Assembly (NCBI GenBank): GCA_011364975.1
Contig: RDOE01000019.1
Span: 1-46,062 of the forward strand
DNA length: 46,062 bases
Direction of reading: 5' to 3'
DNA from: Promethearchaeota archaeon
GTDB taxonomy: Archaea; Asgardarchaeota; Lokiarchaeia; Sigyniarchaeales; SOKP01
Below are positions 18,218 through 27,944 of this stretch, one piece after another. Numbering within the stretch: position 1 is the first letter of the stretch; each line of letters begins with the position of its first letter. The position numbers and the translations under genes are program-made. The notes beneath the pieces are model-generated. The model was not told where the DNA came from, did no database searches, and worked only from the letters and a program-made list of their open reading frames with translations.

Positions 18218-19120
18218 TTACAATCCTTTTAATAATCTTGAAAAGTCAGGTTCTTTAAAGAATTTGTTGTACTCTTTTAGTAATTCTATATTAACTAAAT
18301 GGATTTTCTCATTGTTTTTATTGAGGACTGATCTAACTAAATCTAACTCTTTCAACTTTTTGATATGATATTGAACTGTACCGGAATACACATCAAGATT
18401 TTCCCCCACTTTTGAAATAGCAATACTTTCATCATTTAGTAGCTCCTGAATAATTTGATAGATTAGTGGATTTAGAAAGATAATCTTGTAGTTATCATAA
18501 TCTTCGGGTACATCTGCTAAAAAGTAATGAAGAGATTTACCTATTTTTCTAGAACGGATTAATTTAAACCTCTCAAGAGTCATAATATGTTTTAAGAAGG
18601 GAGTTCTTGTGATATTTAGTTCTGATTCTATGCTATCATCTCTTGCATGAATTCCTGGATGGTCTCTAATAAAATTTAATATAGTTACTAATTTCTCATT
18701 ATTTAATACTTCTAATTTTGTTCTACGTTCGTTAGTCACAATCCAATTTTTCTCATCTAAACTTCTTATAGCAAGAAATAATTCTTCTTTACTATAGCCT
18801 TTTTTATATGCTAATTTTGCGATACATTTAGCATATAATTTTTCTATAATTGGGAATTTTTGTAATTCTGCTTCAGTATCAACATCAAGATCAAAATCAG
18901 CTTCATATCTTTTCAATTTTAAAATATTTTTAGCAACCTTTAAAACATCAGCCTCAATTTCAGTTAATTCTTCAACTAGAGCTTCCCTGTCAATTATTTC
19001 TTCCTTTTTTAATTCTTTAACTTCACCAAGTGGTCTGAAATCTTTACGCCTAAATGCACTTTCCTCTAAATTTTTTTCCTCTCCTGACTCCTTGGTTTCT
19101 CTTCTTTTTTCAAGCGACAT
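18218..19120 (-). CDS. Multi-winged-helix transcription regulator
   Basis: 300 residues. The N-terminus (1-50) is highly charged and likely disordered. Three winged-helix-like segments follow: about 50-130 (KKGYSKEELFLAIRSLDEKN), about 145-205 (LVTILNFIRDHPGIHARDDS, resembling the archaeal wHTH of degradation- and membrane-gene regulators) and about 220-280 (PLIYQIIQELL, then SGTVQYHIKKLKELDLVRS, an ArsR-like recognition helix and wing). Two tandem ArsR-type wHTH domains are a common archaeal regulator layout. The target is unknown. It lies 29 bases after the zinc-ribbon membrane protein gene on the same strand, so it may regulate or sense with that protein. Confidence 0.8.
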   Translation of the reverse strand: MSLEKRRETKESGEEKNLEESAFRRKDFRPLGEVKELKKEEIIDREALVEELTEIEADVLKVAKNILKLKRYEADFDLDVDTEAELQKFPIIEKLYAKCIAKLAYKKGYSKEELFLAIRSLDEKNWIVTNERRTKLEVLNNEKLVTILNFIRDHPGIHARDDSIESELNITRTPFLKHIMTLERFKLIRSRKIGKSLHYFLADVPEDYDNYKIIFLNPLIYQIIQELLNDESIAISKVGENLDVYSGTVQYHIKKLKELDLVRSVLNKNNEKIHLVNIELLKEYNKFFKEPDFSRLLKGL

Positions 19121-19149
19121 TTTTACTCAGAAAGGTTCTAGTTAAGAAC

Positions 19150-20784
19150 TTATAAATTACTTTCTAAAAATTGAACAAAATCTAATTGTTCATTATAGCT
19201 CATATATTTTAATTGTTGAATTACTTTCTCATAATGTTGCGGTGTTATGTTTTTTAAATTCCTAATTCTTTGAATTAATTTTTCGGGAAATTCACTATAT
19301 AATTCTTTTAATATCTCAAGGTATTTTTCTTGTTCTACTTGAGTTAAAAAGGCTAATTCCTTTAATAACTCTTTACGATCCTTTTTTGGAATATCTAAAT
19401 CTTTAATTTTATCTCTTAAATCTTTGGAAAGAACATTAAATATTTTTGAGAAATATTCTTTAACAATTTTTTTATCCTTTTCATTTTTCACCGGTAAAAG
19501 CGATTCATGAAGTTTAAGTTCAGATATATCACTTATACTTTCACTTTTTTCAACAATAGTTGGTTTGAGAGTTTCTTTTTGAGTTTCTATATCTTTTTCA
19601 TGCTCTCCTTCCTTGGCACTTTCTTCAACAATCGGTGGTTTTTCTTCTAAATCAGGTCTACTTTCGACAATTATAGGTTGTTTATCACTTTCTAATTGTG
19701 TAATCTGTTCTTTAACAACTATTTGCTCAGGAGATTTTTCTTTAATATCTTCAGATAATGGAATTCTTGGTATTACTTTTACTTCTTCTCTTAAAATCGG
19801 TTTTTGATAATCTATTGGTTTACCTATAACGAGAAGAAATAACAAGATTGCTTTAAATAAAATAAAAATTCCGACTCCTAGAAACGCAGATCCTATTATT
19901 CCAAGTATAAATATTCCAATTGCATCTCCTATATTCAGATCTACCTTATCATAAATCTTCCTCTGTAATCGAAAATCAATTAATAAGATTATCGTTGGAA
20001 ATATACTAAAACCTATAATAACGATTGATATATCAACTATTGTATTCCAAAAACCAGTTTCGATAATAATATTACTAAGTACCTCCCATAGTAAAAAGCT
20101 AATACTATTATTAAATGAACCAAAAAAGACCGAAAATAATATAATTAAAATAATTACGAAACCTGCTTTCGTAGAGAAATTGTTTAGTGAATTTTTCAGT
20201 TTCAGTACAAAGTGATAAAACTTATGTTTCTCTTCCTCTTGATGTATAATATTATATATAATAATAAGAATTCCTTTGATTAGAACGACTACACCTATCC
20301 CATATAAAATACACCCTAAGATACCATAACAGAATGCATCTAAAACAATTGAATTAAACCCATCAGATTCAATTCGTGGAGATATAAATCTCGCATCATA
20401 AATAAGGATTAAAATTGCACTTAATCCTAATAAAATTTGCCCAATAAAAAGATAAATTCCATTTATTGGATTTAATAAATGTTGGAAACTAAGTCCAAAA
20501 ATGATTACTGCGAATATAATGATTGGAATATCATCAAATTTATCTATCTTTTTTATAGCATTAGCTAATTTTGACTTACTTCCCTGTCTAATCATAAATG
20601 CTTGATTTGATGAATACCTGGGTTTAGGAAGTCTTGTTGGGGCTTGTTTAAACTCAACACCTGCTAATGAAAATGGAGTACCGCACATTTCGCAGTAAAC
20701 TTGCACATTATTTTCAATTAAGTCAGTTAACTCTTGAGGGAAAACAAATCCACAAGATCTACACACATAAACTGTATTAACCAT
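19150..20784 (-). CDS. Zinc-ribbon, multi-TM protein with acidic linker and C-terminal helical domain
   Basis: 544 residues, not recognised. The order of parts is: a zinc ribbon at 8-34 (C8, C11, C31, C34); a basic segment; about eight hydrophobic membrane segments between residues 70 and 330; an acidic/Pro linker rich in EKPPIVEES-type sequence (335-425); and a soluble all-helical domain of about 115 residues at the end (DKKIVKEYFSKIFNVLSKDL onward). The zinc ribbon and tail are likely both cytosolic. Its layout suggests a membrane scaffold or sensor. The next gene downstream, 29 bases away, is a winged-helix regulator, which would suit a signalling pair; this is inference. Confidence 0.72.
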   Translation of the reverse strand: MVNTVYVCRSCGFVFPQELTDLIENNVQVYCEMCGTPFSLAGVEFKQAPTRLPKPRYSSNQAFMIRQGSKSKLANAIKKIDKFDDIPIIIFAVIIFGLSFQHLLNPINGIYLFIGQILLGLSAILILIYDARFISPRIESDGFNSIVLDAFCYGILGCILYGIGVVVLIKGILIIIYNIIHQEEEKHKFYHFVLKLKNSLNNFSTKAGFVIILIILFSVFFGSFNNSISFLLWEVLSNIIIETGFWNTIVDISIVIIGFSIFPTIILLIDFRLQRKIYDKVDLNIGDAIGIFILGIIGSAFLGVGIFILFKAILLFLLVIGKPIDYQKPILREEVKVIPRIPLSEDIKEKSPEQIVVKEQITQLESDKQPIIVESRPDLEEKPPIVEESAKEGEHEKDIETQKETLKPTIVEKSESISDISELKLHESLLPVKNEKDKKIVKEYFSKIFNVLSKDLRDKIKDLDIPKKDRKELLKELAFLTQVEQEKYLEILKELYSEFPEKLIQRIRNLKNITPQHYEKVIQQLKYMSYNEQLDFVQFLESNL

Positions 20785-20921
20785 TAATACTCACACTTGT
20801 AAGATAATAATTTTTAATTACTTTTTTAATTTATCTAAAAACTCTATACCACTTAAAAAATAATATCTAAATTCATCTAAAAACTAAATGGAGTCCAATT
20901 TTTAACCATAATACCTTATTT

Positions 20922-21422
20922 TCATAATATCAATTCTTTCCAGTTTAAAGATTGAACTGTTGAATGAAGAAAATGGTCATCATTTACAAGATGATATTGC
21001 AGGTTATTAAAACATTTTTGAGCAATCCACTTTGTTTTATTATGGTTAACTACATTATCATTTTTACCATGAAATATAATTACCGGAATATTAAGAGGTT
21101 TAACCTTAATGTTATTAAAATACGTTTCTATCAAAAAGGGTGCTAATAATATCAATTTGTATACATTTTTCGGTTTTTGAAGAGCATATATTGTACCCAT
21201 CAAACCACCAAAACTAGAACCAATGATGATCCACGAGCTATTCTCGTTTAAAAATGATTCTAATTGTTTCATTCTTTTCTTAAGAATTAGATCAATTGAT
21301 ATTTCAGAGTTGTAAGGCTCAAAATCGGGAGTCATGATTTCTGGAATCTGTTTTTTTAAAAATCTTGCTTTAAATCCACTCCCTGAACTTTCGAGTCCAT
21401 GGATGAAAATGATATTAGCCAT
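20922..21422 (-). CDS. Small alpha/beta-hydrolase (YqiA-like esterase)
   Basis: 166 residues, a minimal alpha/beta-hydrolase. It begins directly with the first strand IIFIHGLESSG (oxyanion region). The nucleophile elbow is GSSFG with S70, the acid is probably D122 in FHGKNDNVV, and the base is H150 or H153 in DDHFLHS. Length and pattern fit the YqiA/UPF0227 esterase group or a small RBBP9-like hydrolase; the substrate is unknown. An AGGGGG ribosome site (21429-21434, minus strand) ends six bases before the ATG and supports the start. Confidence 0.82.
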   Translation of the reverse strand: MANIIFIHGLESSGSGFKARFLKKQIPEIMTPDFEPYNSEISIDLILKKRMKQLESFLNENSSWIIIGSSFGGLMGTIYALQKPKNVYKLILLAPFLIETYFNNIKVKPLNIPVIIFHGKNDNVVNHNKTKWIAQKCFNNLQYHLVNDDHFLHSTVQSLNWKELIL

Positions 21423-21447
21423 ATAGTTCCCCCTAATGTGCTTATAT

Positions 21448-22518
21448 TTAATTTATCTCACGATTATTGTTATCTGGAGGTTGAGGTGTCAGTTCTTCGT
21501 TTAATCTCTTTAATAATCGCTTTTGTCCTATGTAAATGAGAAAAAAAAGAATACTAAAATATATAGTGATAACTATAAGTGTAATGAAGTAATAATCTTT
21601 TGTAAATGAAATCAAATGCATGGCTACTCCAATTATAAATCCTGTAAAAATCCGTGAGCTAGTACTACTTGTTCTTAATAAAAGCCTTTGAGTACCCCAA
21701 TCAATTAATCCAGGAATTGGAAGTATAATTATAAGCAGTAGTGCAAATAAAGGGTCGAATTCTGAATTAAATATTCCTTCGATTAGATGTACAAAAAAAA
21801 TAGAAAGAATAAGTCCAATTATCATCCCAGAACAGCGAGTACAAAAATATATTTTTGTACGTCCAAATTGAAAAGAGAAAGTGTGATCACTGGCTGATAA
21901 CGGATGGTGCGTTAAAAGTAAATAGTATAAATGTCGTTCCCTTTTTGATAATAATTTATCGTATATAATTAAAGCGATTGGAATAAAAATAACAATTGAT
22001 AATAAAGATTGAATAATAAATTTCAATCCAAAGTTAATTACTATTTCTTCTATGCTCAACAATCCAGAATTTAGAAATAACTTATATAAAATAATTAATA
22101 TCATAGCTAAAAATGAATTTATAACAAATATTAAGAAAGTATATAAAATAGGTTTCAGATTTTGATATTTTAAAGGTTTATATTTATATAGACTGTTAAT
22201 TACCCCAAGCAGACCAACAAAAAAACACCAATATACAATTATTGTATTATAATAAACTAATTGATAAAATAATTCTCCTAAAAAGCCAGAAATAAACGCT
22301 TGTATAGGTCCGGCTAGTATAGAAAAGAAAATGTAGATAAAAAGTGTTGCTCCAAATAGTAAATCCAAATTATTTTGATTTATATAAGGAGAGGAAATAG
22401 ATCCAAAAATTTCGGATATATATAAATAACTCATTGTAATAAAAATGGTTATTAGTGAATTTACGGCAACTGTATGTAATTTACTTGTTGGTTGTTGAGA
22501 TATATATTCTATTTTCAA
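21448..22518 (-). CDS. Membrane fusion: S-component-like N-half plus DUF2085 C-half
   Basis: 356 residues, integral membrane. Residues 15-190 hold about five hydrophobic segments with a short AGPIQAFISGFLGELFYQL loop, which resembles the substrate-binding S component of ECF transporters; this resemblance is tentative. The C-terminal half has the DUF2085 hallmark: HHPLSASDHTFSF, then FGRTKIYFCTRCSGM with the CTRC pair, then more membrane helices. DUF2085 has no settled function. The hydrophilic C-terminus ends the protein. The ORF lies 25 bases upstream of the hydrolase gene on the same strand, so they may share a transcript. Confidence 0.75.
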   Translation of the reverse strand: MKIEYISQQPTSKLHTVAVNSLITIFITMSYLYISEIFGSISSPYINQNNLDLLFGATLFIYIFFSILAGPIQAFISGFLGELFYQLVYYNTIIVYWCFFVGLLGVINSLYKYKPLKYQNLKPILYTFLIFVINSFLAMILIILYKLFLNSGLLSIEEIVINFGLKFIIQSLLSIVIFIPIALIIYDKLLSKRERHLYYLLLTHHPLSASDHTFSFQFGRTKIYFCTRCSGMIIGLILSIFFVHLIEGIFNSEFDPLFALLLIIILPIPGLIDWGTQRLLLRTSSTSSRIFTGFIIGVAMHLISFTKDYYFITLIVITIYFSILFFLIYIGQKRLLKRLNEELTPQPPDNNNREIN

Positions 22519-22572
22519 ATTTTTCTCATCAAATCTATAAAAAAATAAAAGATTATTTTCATATAAGAAGAC

Positions 22573-23232
22573 TTAATTAAAAATTTGATCAAGTTCTTCA
22601 ATTAATGTCTTTTTTGTTTGTTCAAATCCTTTTCTTAGCGCTTTTAAAATAATATTTTTCCCTGCTATGACATTAAGTATTGAATCATCTTGTTCAACTA
22701 TAGAAATACCGGCATCATTAAAATCTAATTGTCGTTTCAATGCCTTATAGGCATTTTCTTTGGTTTTATATGTAATTCTCGAAAGTTCATTATAATCTTT
22801 AACTTCTTCTTTAGTCCGTAATAGCAAAATACTCTCTTCAACCTGAGTAATAAAACATGATTTTGTTATCTCTTTTAATTTCTTATAATTATTATGATTC
22901 TTCTTACATGCACGATCTGTTTGATCATTTTTCAAGTATATAGAAAAATTTTTATCAATCACCCTCTCAAAACGTTCTTGAGTGATTTCTCCATTTTTTA
23001 CTAATTCTTTCGCAGATTCAAGAGTAATTCGAATTTGTTCCAAGGTTCCTACACGGGCATCTTTGTCACTCCAATATTTATAAAATGCCTTTACAATTGG
23101 TTTGACAATGACATTTAAAGCCCCTGCATCCAACTCGGATTCAATTATCTCTCTCCCGTATTCTAACGAGATATCCGTTTGTTCAATCATTCTTTCTCTG
23201 ATTAGGTTATAATTTCTTTCGATATAATCCAT
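22573..23232 (-). CDS. Helical protein of unknown function, tandem paralogue A
   Basis: 219 residues, predicted almost wholly alpha-helical, cytosolic, no known domain recognised. It is a clear paralogue of the next upstream gene (23342-24010), with roughly half of the positions identical by eye. Shared blocks are DYIERNYN at the start, ELDAG, KPIVK, the C-x3-H motif followed by NYKKL (C109, H113) and IILKALRKGFE near the end. The conserved Cys/His pair could bind a metal or be structural. It lies between the DUF2085 fusion and paralogue B on the same strand. Confidence 0.78.
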   Translation of the reverse strand: MDYIERNYNLIRERMIEQTDISLEYGREIIESELDAGALNVIVKPIVKAFYKYWSDKDARVGTLEQIRITLESAKELVKNGEITQERFERVIDKNFSIYLKNDQTDRACKKNHNNYKKLKEITKSCFITQVEESILLLRTKEEVKDYNELSRITYKTKENAYKALKRQLDFNDAGISIVEQDDSILNVIAGKNIILKALRKGFEQTKKTLIEELDQIFN

Positions 23233-23341
23233 AGTATAACCACTGTTAGATATTTTTAGAAATTCAAATTAATGTTGATCAATTTTTTACAAGTATGATT
23301 TATTTTTAAGAATATTCAATAAAATTAATATTTTAATTATT

Positions 23342-24010
23342 TTACTCGTAGGTTTCCTCAATAGATTTAAAAAATTCCGTTTTAGTACCTTCAAATCCTT
23401 TCCTAAGAGCCTTTAAAATAATCCTTCTACCAATAGAAAATGAGAGAATAGAAGGATCTTCTTCAATTAAGCTAATACATTTATTAGTATAATCTAATTG
23501 TTTAGAAAGAGTTTCTTTCGCCAACTCTTTTGTCTTAAACGCTGCTCTGCTAAGCTCTCCATAATTATTAACATCTTCCTTAACATTCAAAAAAAATTTA
23601 ACTTGTTTAAGATAATTAATAAAAGTTTGCTTCGTAATTTCTATTAATTTCTTATAATTTTTATGATGTTTATTACATTGATATGAAATTTGATCTCCTC
23701 GAAGGTATTTTGGGAAATTCTCTTCGATAAGCTGATTAAAGATTTCTTCTGAATTACCATTGGTAACTAATTCCTTTCCTGCTTCTAAAGTAATATTGAT
23801 TTGTTTCATTGTACCTACTTTTGCTTCATTCTTTGCCCAATAATCATAGAATGTTTTTACAATAGGTTTTATTACAAAACTTAATATTCCCGCGTCTAAC
23901 TCTGTTTCGATTAATGTTCTACCAAAATTTATTGAATTTTCCATTTGCTGTATCATCCGTTCCTTAATTATGTTATAATTTCTCTCAATGTAATCCAAAA
24001 TGATCGCCAA
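23342..24010 (-). CDS. Helical protein of unknown function, tandem paralogue B
   Basis: 222 residues, helical. It is the partner of the gene at 22573-23232 and shares the blocks DYIERNYN, ELDAG, KPIVK, a Cys-x3-His motif (C112, H116) before NYKKL, and IILKALRKGFE. The two differ mostly in the middle and at the last 15 residues. The N-terminus adds four residues before the shared block. Its promoter lies in the 144-base region shared with the divergent 1251-residue protein gene, so the three genes may be coordinated. The function is unknown. Confidence 0.78.
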   Translation of the reverse strand: MAIILDYIERNYNIIKERMIQQMENSINFGRTLIETELDAGILSFVIKPIVKTFYDYWAKNEAKVGTMKQINITLEAGKELVTNGNSEEIFNQLIEENFPKYLRGDQISYQCNKHHKNYKKLIEITKQTFINYLKQVKFFLNVKEDVNNYGELSRAAFKTKELAKETLSKQLDYTNKCISLIEEDPSILSFSIGRRIILKALRKGFEGTKTEFFKSIEETYE

Positions 24011-24154
24011 AAGTTTTAATAGTTAAGTTAAAATATCTGTTATCTAATAATTTTAATAGTTTTATTAATTTGGAACTTAAAACGGTAATAATATAATATT
24101 GATAAAGGTTTATTAAATATTAAATTTAAATAAAAATTTTTTTTTTTTATATCC

Positions 24155-27100
24155 ATGCGTTATATCTTTAAAGTTTTGATTATGGGAATGAATACAGAAA
24201 TAATTAATTCATTTACCATACGTGCTTTTGAAGAGGAAGGTCAAAATCAAAATTATTATCTCGAATGGTATAAAGAAATTAATGTATTTGAGGATATTTG
24301 TGATTTAGAGATAAATGCTGTAATAGACAATTTAAATGCAGATTTCGATGAGATCATTTCTACAGTAGATGGTATAATTTATTTTATTAATCCCATGAGG
24401 AAAGAGGAAAAAGAATTTTTTGAAATGATTTTACCAGTTATGAATTCAGTTAAAAGAGATATTCCCATGGTTTTAATCTTTAATAATGATTATGGTTTTT
24501 TACCACTATCTGCAAATAAAGTTTTAGAAGATCTTTGGTTTAATCACTTTAACCTTGAAGGTTTTGTGAATTTACGCCCTAAAGATTTTTACCAAGCACT
24601 TCAATGTTTATGTTTAGCCATGATTAGTGGTGATTCGCCACTTAATATTGAAAATGCATGGATGAGATTCCCGATTTACATACAACTTGCTAATATATTC
24701 TTCAAAAAAGCAAGTAAGGAAAAGAAACCAGAATTTTACTTTTATGCTGCTCAAAATGTTAAAAAAGCGGCCATGATTGCAGATATATTAAATAAAGAAG
24801 AATATTATATTATAAGCGAACAAGCAGCATTATTATATTCAAATGTTAATCTATTTCTTGAAGCTTCTAAAATTCTACACAATATTAATCACAAGAAAGC
24901 TAAAAATTTTAAAAAATTATATGCCGAATCTATGGTTTTAGAAGGAAATAATCTCTTTAATAATAAAAAGTATGATTCTGCAGCAGAACAATATCTAGCT
25001 GCGGCTCAGTGGTTAGCGATCGAAATGGATGATCCTGAATTAAGGGATGAAGCATTCAGACTTTCTATAACATCATGGATCTCTGCTTGCAGGGTAGAAA
25101 TGGCTTTTAGTGTTTTAAATAGCCTTCCACATGAATATGCTTTAATCCTTTTGCAAGAGATCGCTGATAAAATTATATCGGCTGCTGAGTTTCTTGTAAT
25201 AAATGATAAACTAGATGCTGCGAGGGATCAATTATATAGAGCTATAGTGGTTTATCAAAAAGAAGGTTTATTTGAACTTTTAGAAAAATTTACTTATAAG
25301 CTAGAAGAGGTTTTAATTAACCTTTTAAAATATCAGATTAAAAAAAATGAACGATATTCCGCAAAACAAACGTACGATGAAATTGAAAATTTATGGGAAT
25401 CCTATAATGTAGATAGATCAAATCTAGATAAATTGTTGGAAGATTTAGTTAAATCATTTTTGAGTAACTATGATTTTCCAACATCTGCAATTCTCATTAA
25501 TAAGATTGAATCACTTTCAGTTAAAAAAAACCTTACTAAACTAAGTTCTAAAGTTGAGGAAGATTTTAAGACACTAAAGAAAACAGAAATAGAAGAGAAT
25601 TTAAAAAGTGGAATTCTTGTCTTAAAAACATTTATTGAAGAAGAACTGAATATAATTAATACCATTAGTTTACAAGTTATCTCGGAAGCCAATAAACTGA
25701 TAGAAGTAAATGATTATCTCGAAGCTGCTGATATTGTTGAAACACATGCAAGATTTCTTAAAAGTATAGGTCGGGAAGATATTCAGAATCAAATCCTTGT
25801 TAAAGCTTTGGATATCCTCTTACTTGGGAATGAATTCTCTAGGTTCACAAAATCATTTGAAGAATTATCCGAGCAAAACAAGCAAGATTATCTAAATAGA
25901 CAGTATGATCTAATCACAAAAAAGTTAAAAGAAGTTAGTAAACAGCTAAAATTTAGAGATCTAGAACCAATCCTTGAAAAAATTGTTACTTTTTATAGGG
26001 AACAAATGATTTATAAAAAATCAAAAGAGATAAGCAAGCTTTTTATTGAATTCATTAAAAATGAAGCTTTAAGATTATTACAAAGTGAAAAAAATCTTAG
26101 TACAATAAATATTGCATTAAAATTGATTAAAAAAGCCATTGATACTTCTTCAGCATATCTAGAAGGAGAGCCTTTAAATTTTGATCTTATATATCAATTT
26201 ATTATTGATATATATCTCTCAGAGGGTAAAACGTTAGAATCTAATTCTATCAATGAAAAAATAGAGGATAAATTGATAAAAAGTGAGATTCACAAGAAAA
26301 TCGACAAGATAGAAAGTCAAAAAAGCACCGATGATAGAGAAAAGCTTGAAGCTTCTAATAAGGAAAAACGATTAGACGAAATGTATTCAATCATAAAAAA
26401 TAAATCAAGAGATGCTCGTCATAGTAAAGATGACGAGCTTAATAAAAGAAAAGGAGTAATTAAAAAAGCATATTTTGACAAAGCACTAAGTTATCTAAAC
26501 GCAACAAATTTTAATGCTGCAATTGAAGAATATAAAAATAGTTTAACCCATCTTTTGCGAAGAGGCGACTATTACTTAGCAGGAGTATCCTTGGTACTTA
26601 CTTATATGCTTCTCATTAAGCAAAATAAATCTCAAGATATTAATAAATTACTTATAGATACTAAAGATAAATTATCAAGTCTGGAAAAATCATTTTCTGA
26701 TACTTTTCCGGTTATTTTAGTTAATTATCTTAAAGATATTGAGGCGATCGGAGACCGTGTAAAATTTGAAGAAGCATTAACCTTTTTAGAAAGCTTACCA
26801 CTATTTGAAGAAGAAATAACTCTTTTAAATTCATTAATAGGAAAAGAAATTCAATTAGCTAGTGAAGTAAGCGTTAAAGAACAACCACACATCCAAATTG
26901 AAGATATTAAAAAAAAAATTTTTCATTATGCTACTCAAATTGATAAGGAAACTCAAAATATTGTTAAACGGCAACGATTAAAGCAAGAATATTGGAATTT
27001 AGCCTTGGAAGACCTCTCTAGTAAAAAATATCTTTTTTCATTAGAAGAATATGTTGAAACAATACCAAAACTTTTATCTGAAAAATGGTATAATTTTGCC

Positions 27101-27910
27101 AGCTTAACTTTAACAATATCCACACTAATTAATTTAAAACTCAATAATATAATTGCATCAAAAACTTTCTTGGATGATAAATTAGTGAAATATAAAGAGA
27201 TTTATCCAGAATTTGAAAGCTTACCTGAAATTATGATATTAAAAGAATTATTATCTACTATAGAGCTAAACATGACAGAATTGATTTCTTTTGGTATTGA
27301 GACTTTGTTAGAAAAATTACCGTTATTTGAACCTGAGATACGATTTTTGGAAACACTTTTAAACGAGTATATTGGAGGAGAAGAGCCAGAAAAAGCACTT
27401 ACGAGAAAAGAATTTGCTCAAAAAAAAGCATTACAAATTGATATGGAACAAATCTATGGAAATCTTAATAAACAAATACCCGATATGTTAAGAGAAAAAA
27501 AAGATAATGAAAAGAAACGAAATATTTTAAAGAAGAGAATTTATTTTGATGTTTTAAAAGAACTTAATCAAGGTAATTTTAAGGGTGCTAGCGAGCAATA
27601 TTTTGAATTAGCCATATCAATGGTTAAACGGCTAGATCTTACAACTAGCTCATTATTAATTCTCCTTCATGGTCTTTGTTTAATTAAAGAGGGGGAATCT
27701 TATGTAAAAATTAAACGAAATGTCGACGATTTTCTCGATGCTTTAGGTGTTAATAAAAAGTCAGTTAAAGACACATTTTATATAACTTTAATTCAATTTA
27801 TTACAGATGTCATTCTAAATGAATTAGAGGAATTTTATGATAAAATTAAATCCTTACTACAGGTTTTACCTTTACTTGATGAAGAAAAACCTTTAATAGA
27901 TATTTTTTAA
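24155..27910 (+). CDS. Pseudo-GTPase domain fused to long alpha-solenoid, 1251 residues
   Basis: Not recognised as a known family. Residues 1-160 look like a small-GTPase fold that has lost its nucleotide motifs: a first strand YIFKVLIMG, then GMNTEIINSF where a P-loop GxxxxGK[ST] would be; a strand DGIIYFINP; and a strand IPMVLIFNND where NKxD would be. From about residue 170 to the end it is helical with TPR-like hairpins (YDSAAEQYLAAAQWLA). The last 490 residues hold three tandem modules of about 130-150 residues (about 763-905, 935-1075 and 1122-1251). Each starts with a helix pair such as FNAAIEEYKNSL and ends in LPLFEEE, LPLFEPE or LPLLDEE. A charged linker lies at about 715-765. Soluble; likely a scaffold. 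The start ATG follows a long T run. Confidence 0.8.
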   Translation: MRYIFKVLIMGMNTEIINSFTIRAFEEEGQNQNYYLEWYKEINVFEDICDLEINAVIDNLNADFDEIISTVDGIIYFINPMRKEEKEFFEMILPVMNSVKRDIPMVLIFNNDYGFLPLSANKVLEDLWFNHFNLEGFVNLRPKDFYQALQCLCLAMISGDSPLNIENAWMRFPIYIQLANIFFKKASKEKKPEFYFYAAQNVKKAAMIADILNKEEYYIISEQAALLYSNVNLFLEASKILHNINHKKAKNFKKLYAESMVLEGNNLFNNKKYDSAAEQYLAAAQWLAIEMDDPELRDEAFRLSITSWISACRVEMAFSVLNSLPHEYALILLQEIADKIISAAEFLVINDKLDAARDQLYRAIVVYQKEGLFELLEKFTYKLEEVLINLLKYQIKKNERYSAKQTYDEIENLWESYNVDRSNLDKLLEDLVKSFLSNYDFPTSAILINKIESLSVKKNLTKLSSKVEEDFKTLKKTEIEENLKSGILVLKTFIEEELNIINTISLQVISEANKLIEVNDYLEAADIVETHARFLKSIGREDIQNQILVKALDILLLGNEFSRFTKSFEELSEQNKQDYLNRQYDLITKKLKEVSKQLKFRDLEPILEKIVTFYREQMIYKKSKEISKLFIEFIKNEALRLLQSEKNLSTINIALKLIKKAIDTSSAYLEGEPLNFDLIYQFIIDIYLSEGKTLESNSINEKIEDKLIKSEIHKKIDKIESQKSTDDREKLEASNKEKRLDEMYSIIKNKSRDARHSKDDELNKRKGVIKKAYFDKALSYLNATNFNAAIEEYKNSLTHLLRRGDYYLAGVSLVLTYMLLIKQNKSQDINKLLIDTKDKLSSLEKSFSDTFPVILVNYLKDIEAIGDRVKFEEALTFLESLPLFEEEITLLNSLIGKEIQLASEVSVKEQPHIQIEDIKKKIFHYATQIDKETQNIVKRQRLKQEYWNLALEDLSSKKYLFSLEEYVETIPKLLSEKWYNFASLTLTISTLINLKLNNIIASKTFLDDKLVKYKEIYPEFESLPEIMILKELLSTIELNMTELISFGIETLLEKLPLFEPEIRFLETLLNEYIGGEEPEKALTRKEFAQKKALQIDMEQIYGNLNKQIPDMLREKKDNEKKRNILKKRIYFDVLKELNQGNFKGASEQYFELAISMVKRLDLTTSSLLILLHGLCLIKEGESYVKIKRNVDDFLDALGVNKKSVKDTFYITLIQFITDVILNELEEFYDKIKSLLQVLPLLDEEKPLIDIF

Positions 27911-27944
27911 TTTCCTGTTAAAATCTGGTATTACCTAAACTTAT

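Noticed and set aside
24155..24640. Active GTPase at the N-terminus of the 1251-residue protein
   Set aside because: No GxxxxGK[ST] and no NKxD; only the fold pattern remains.
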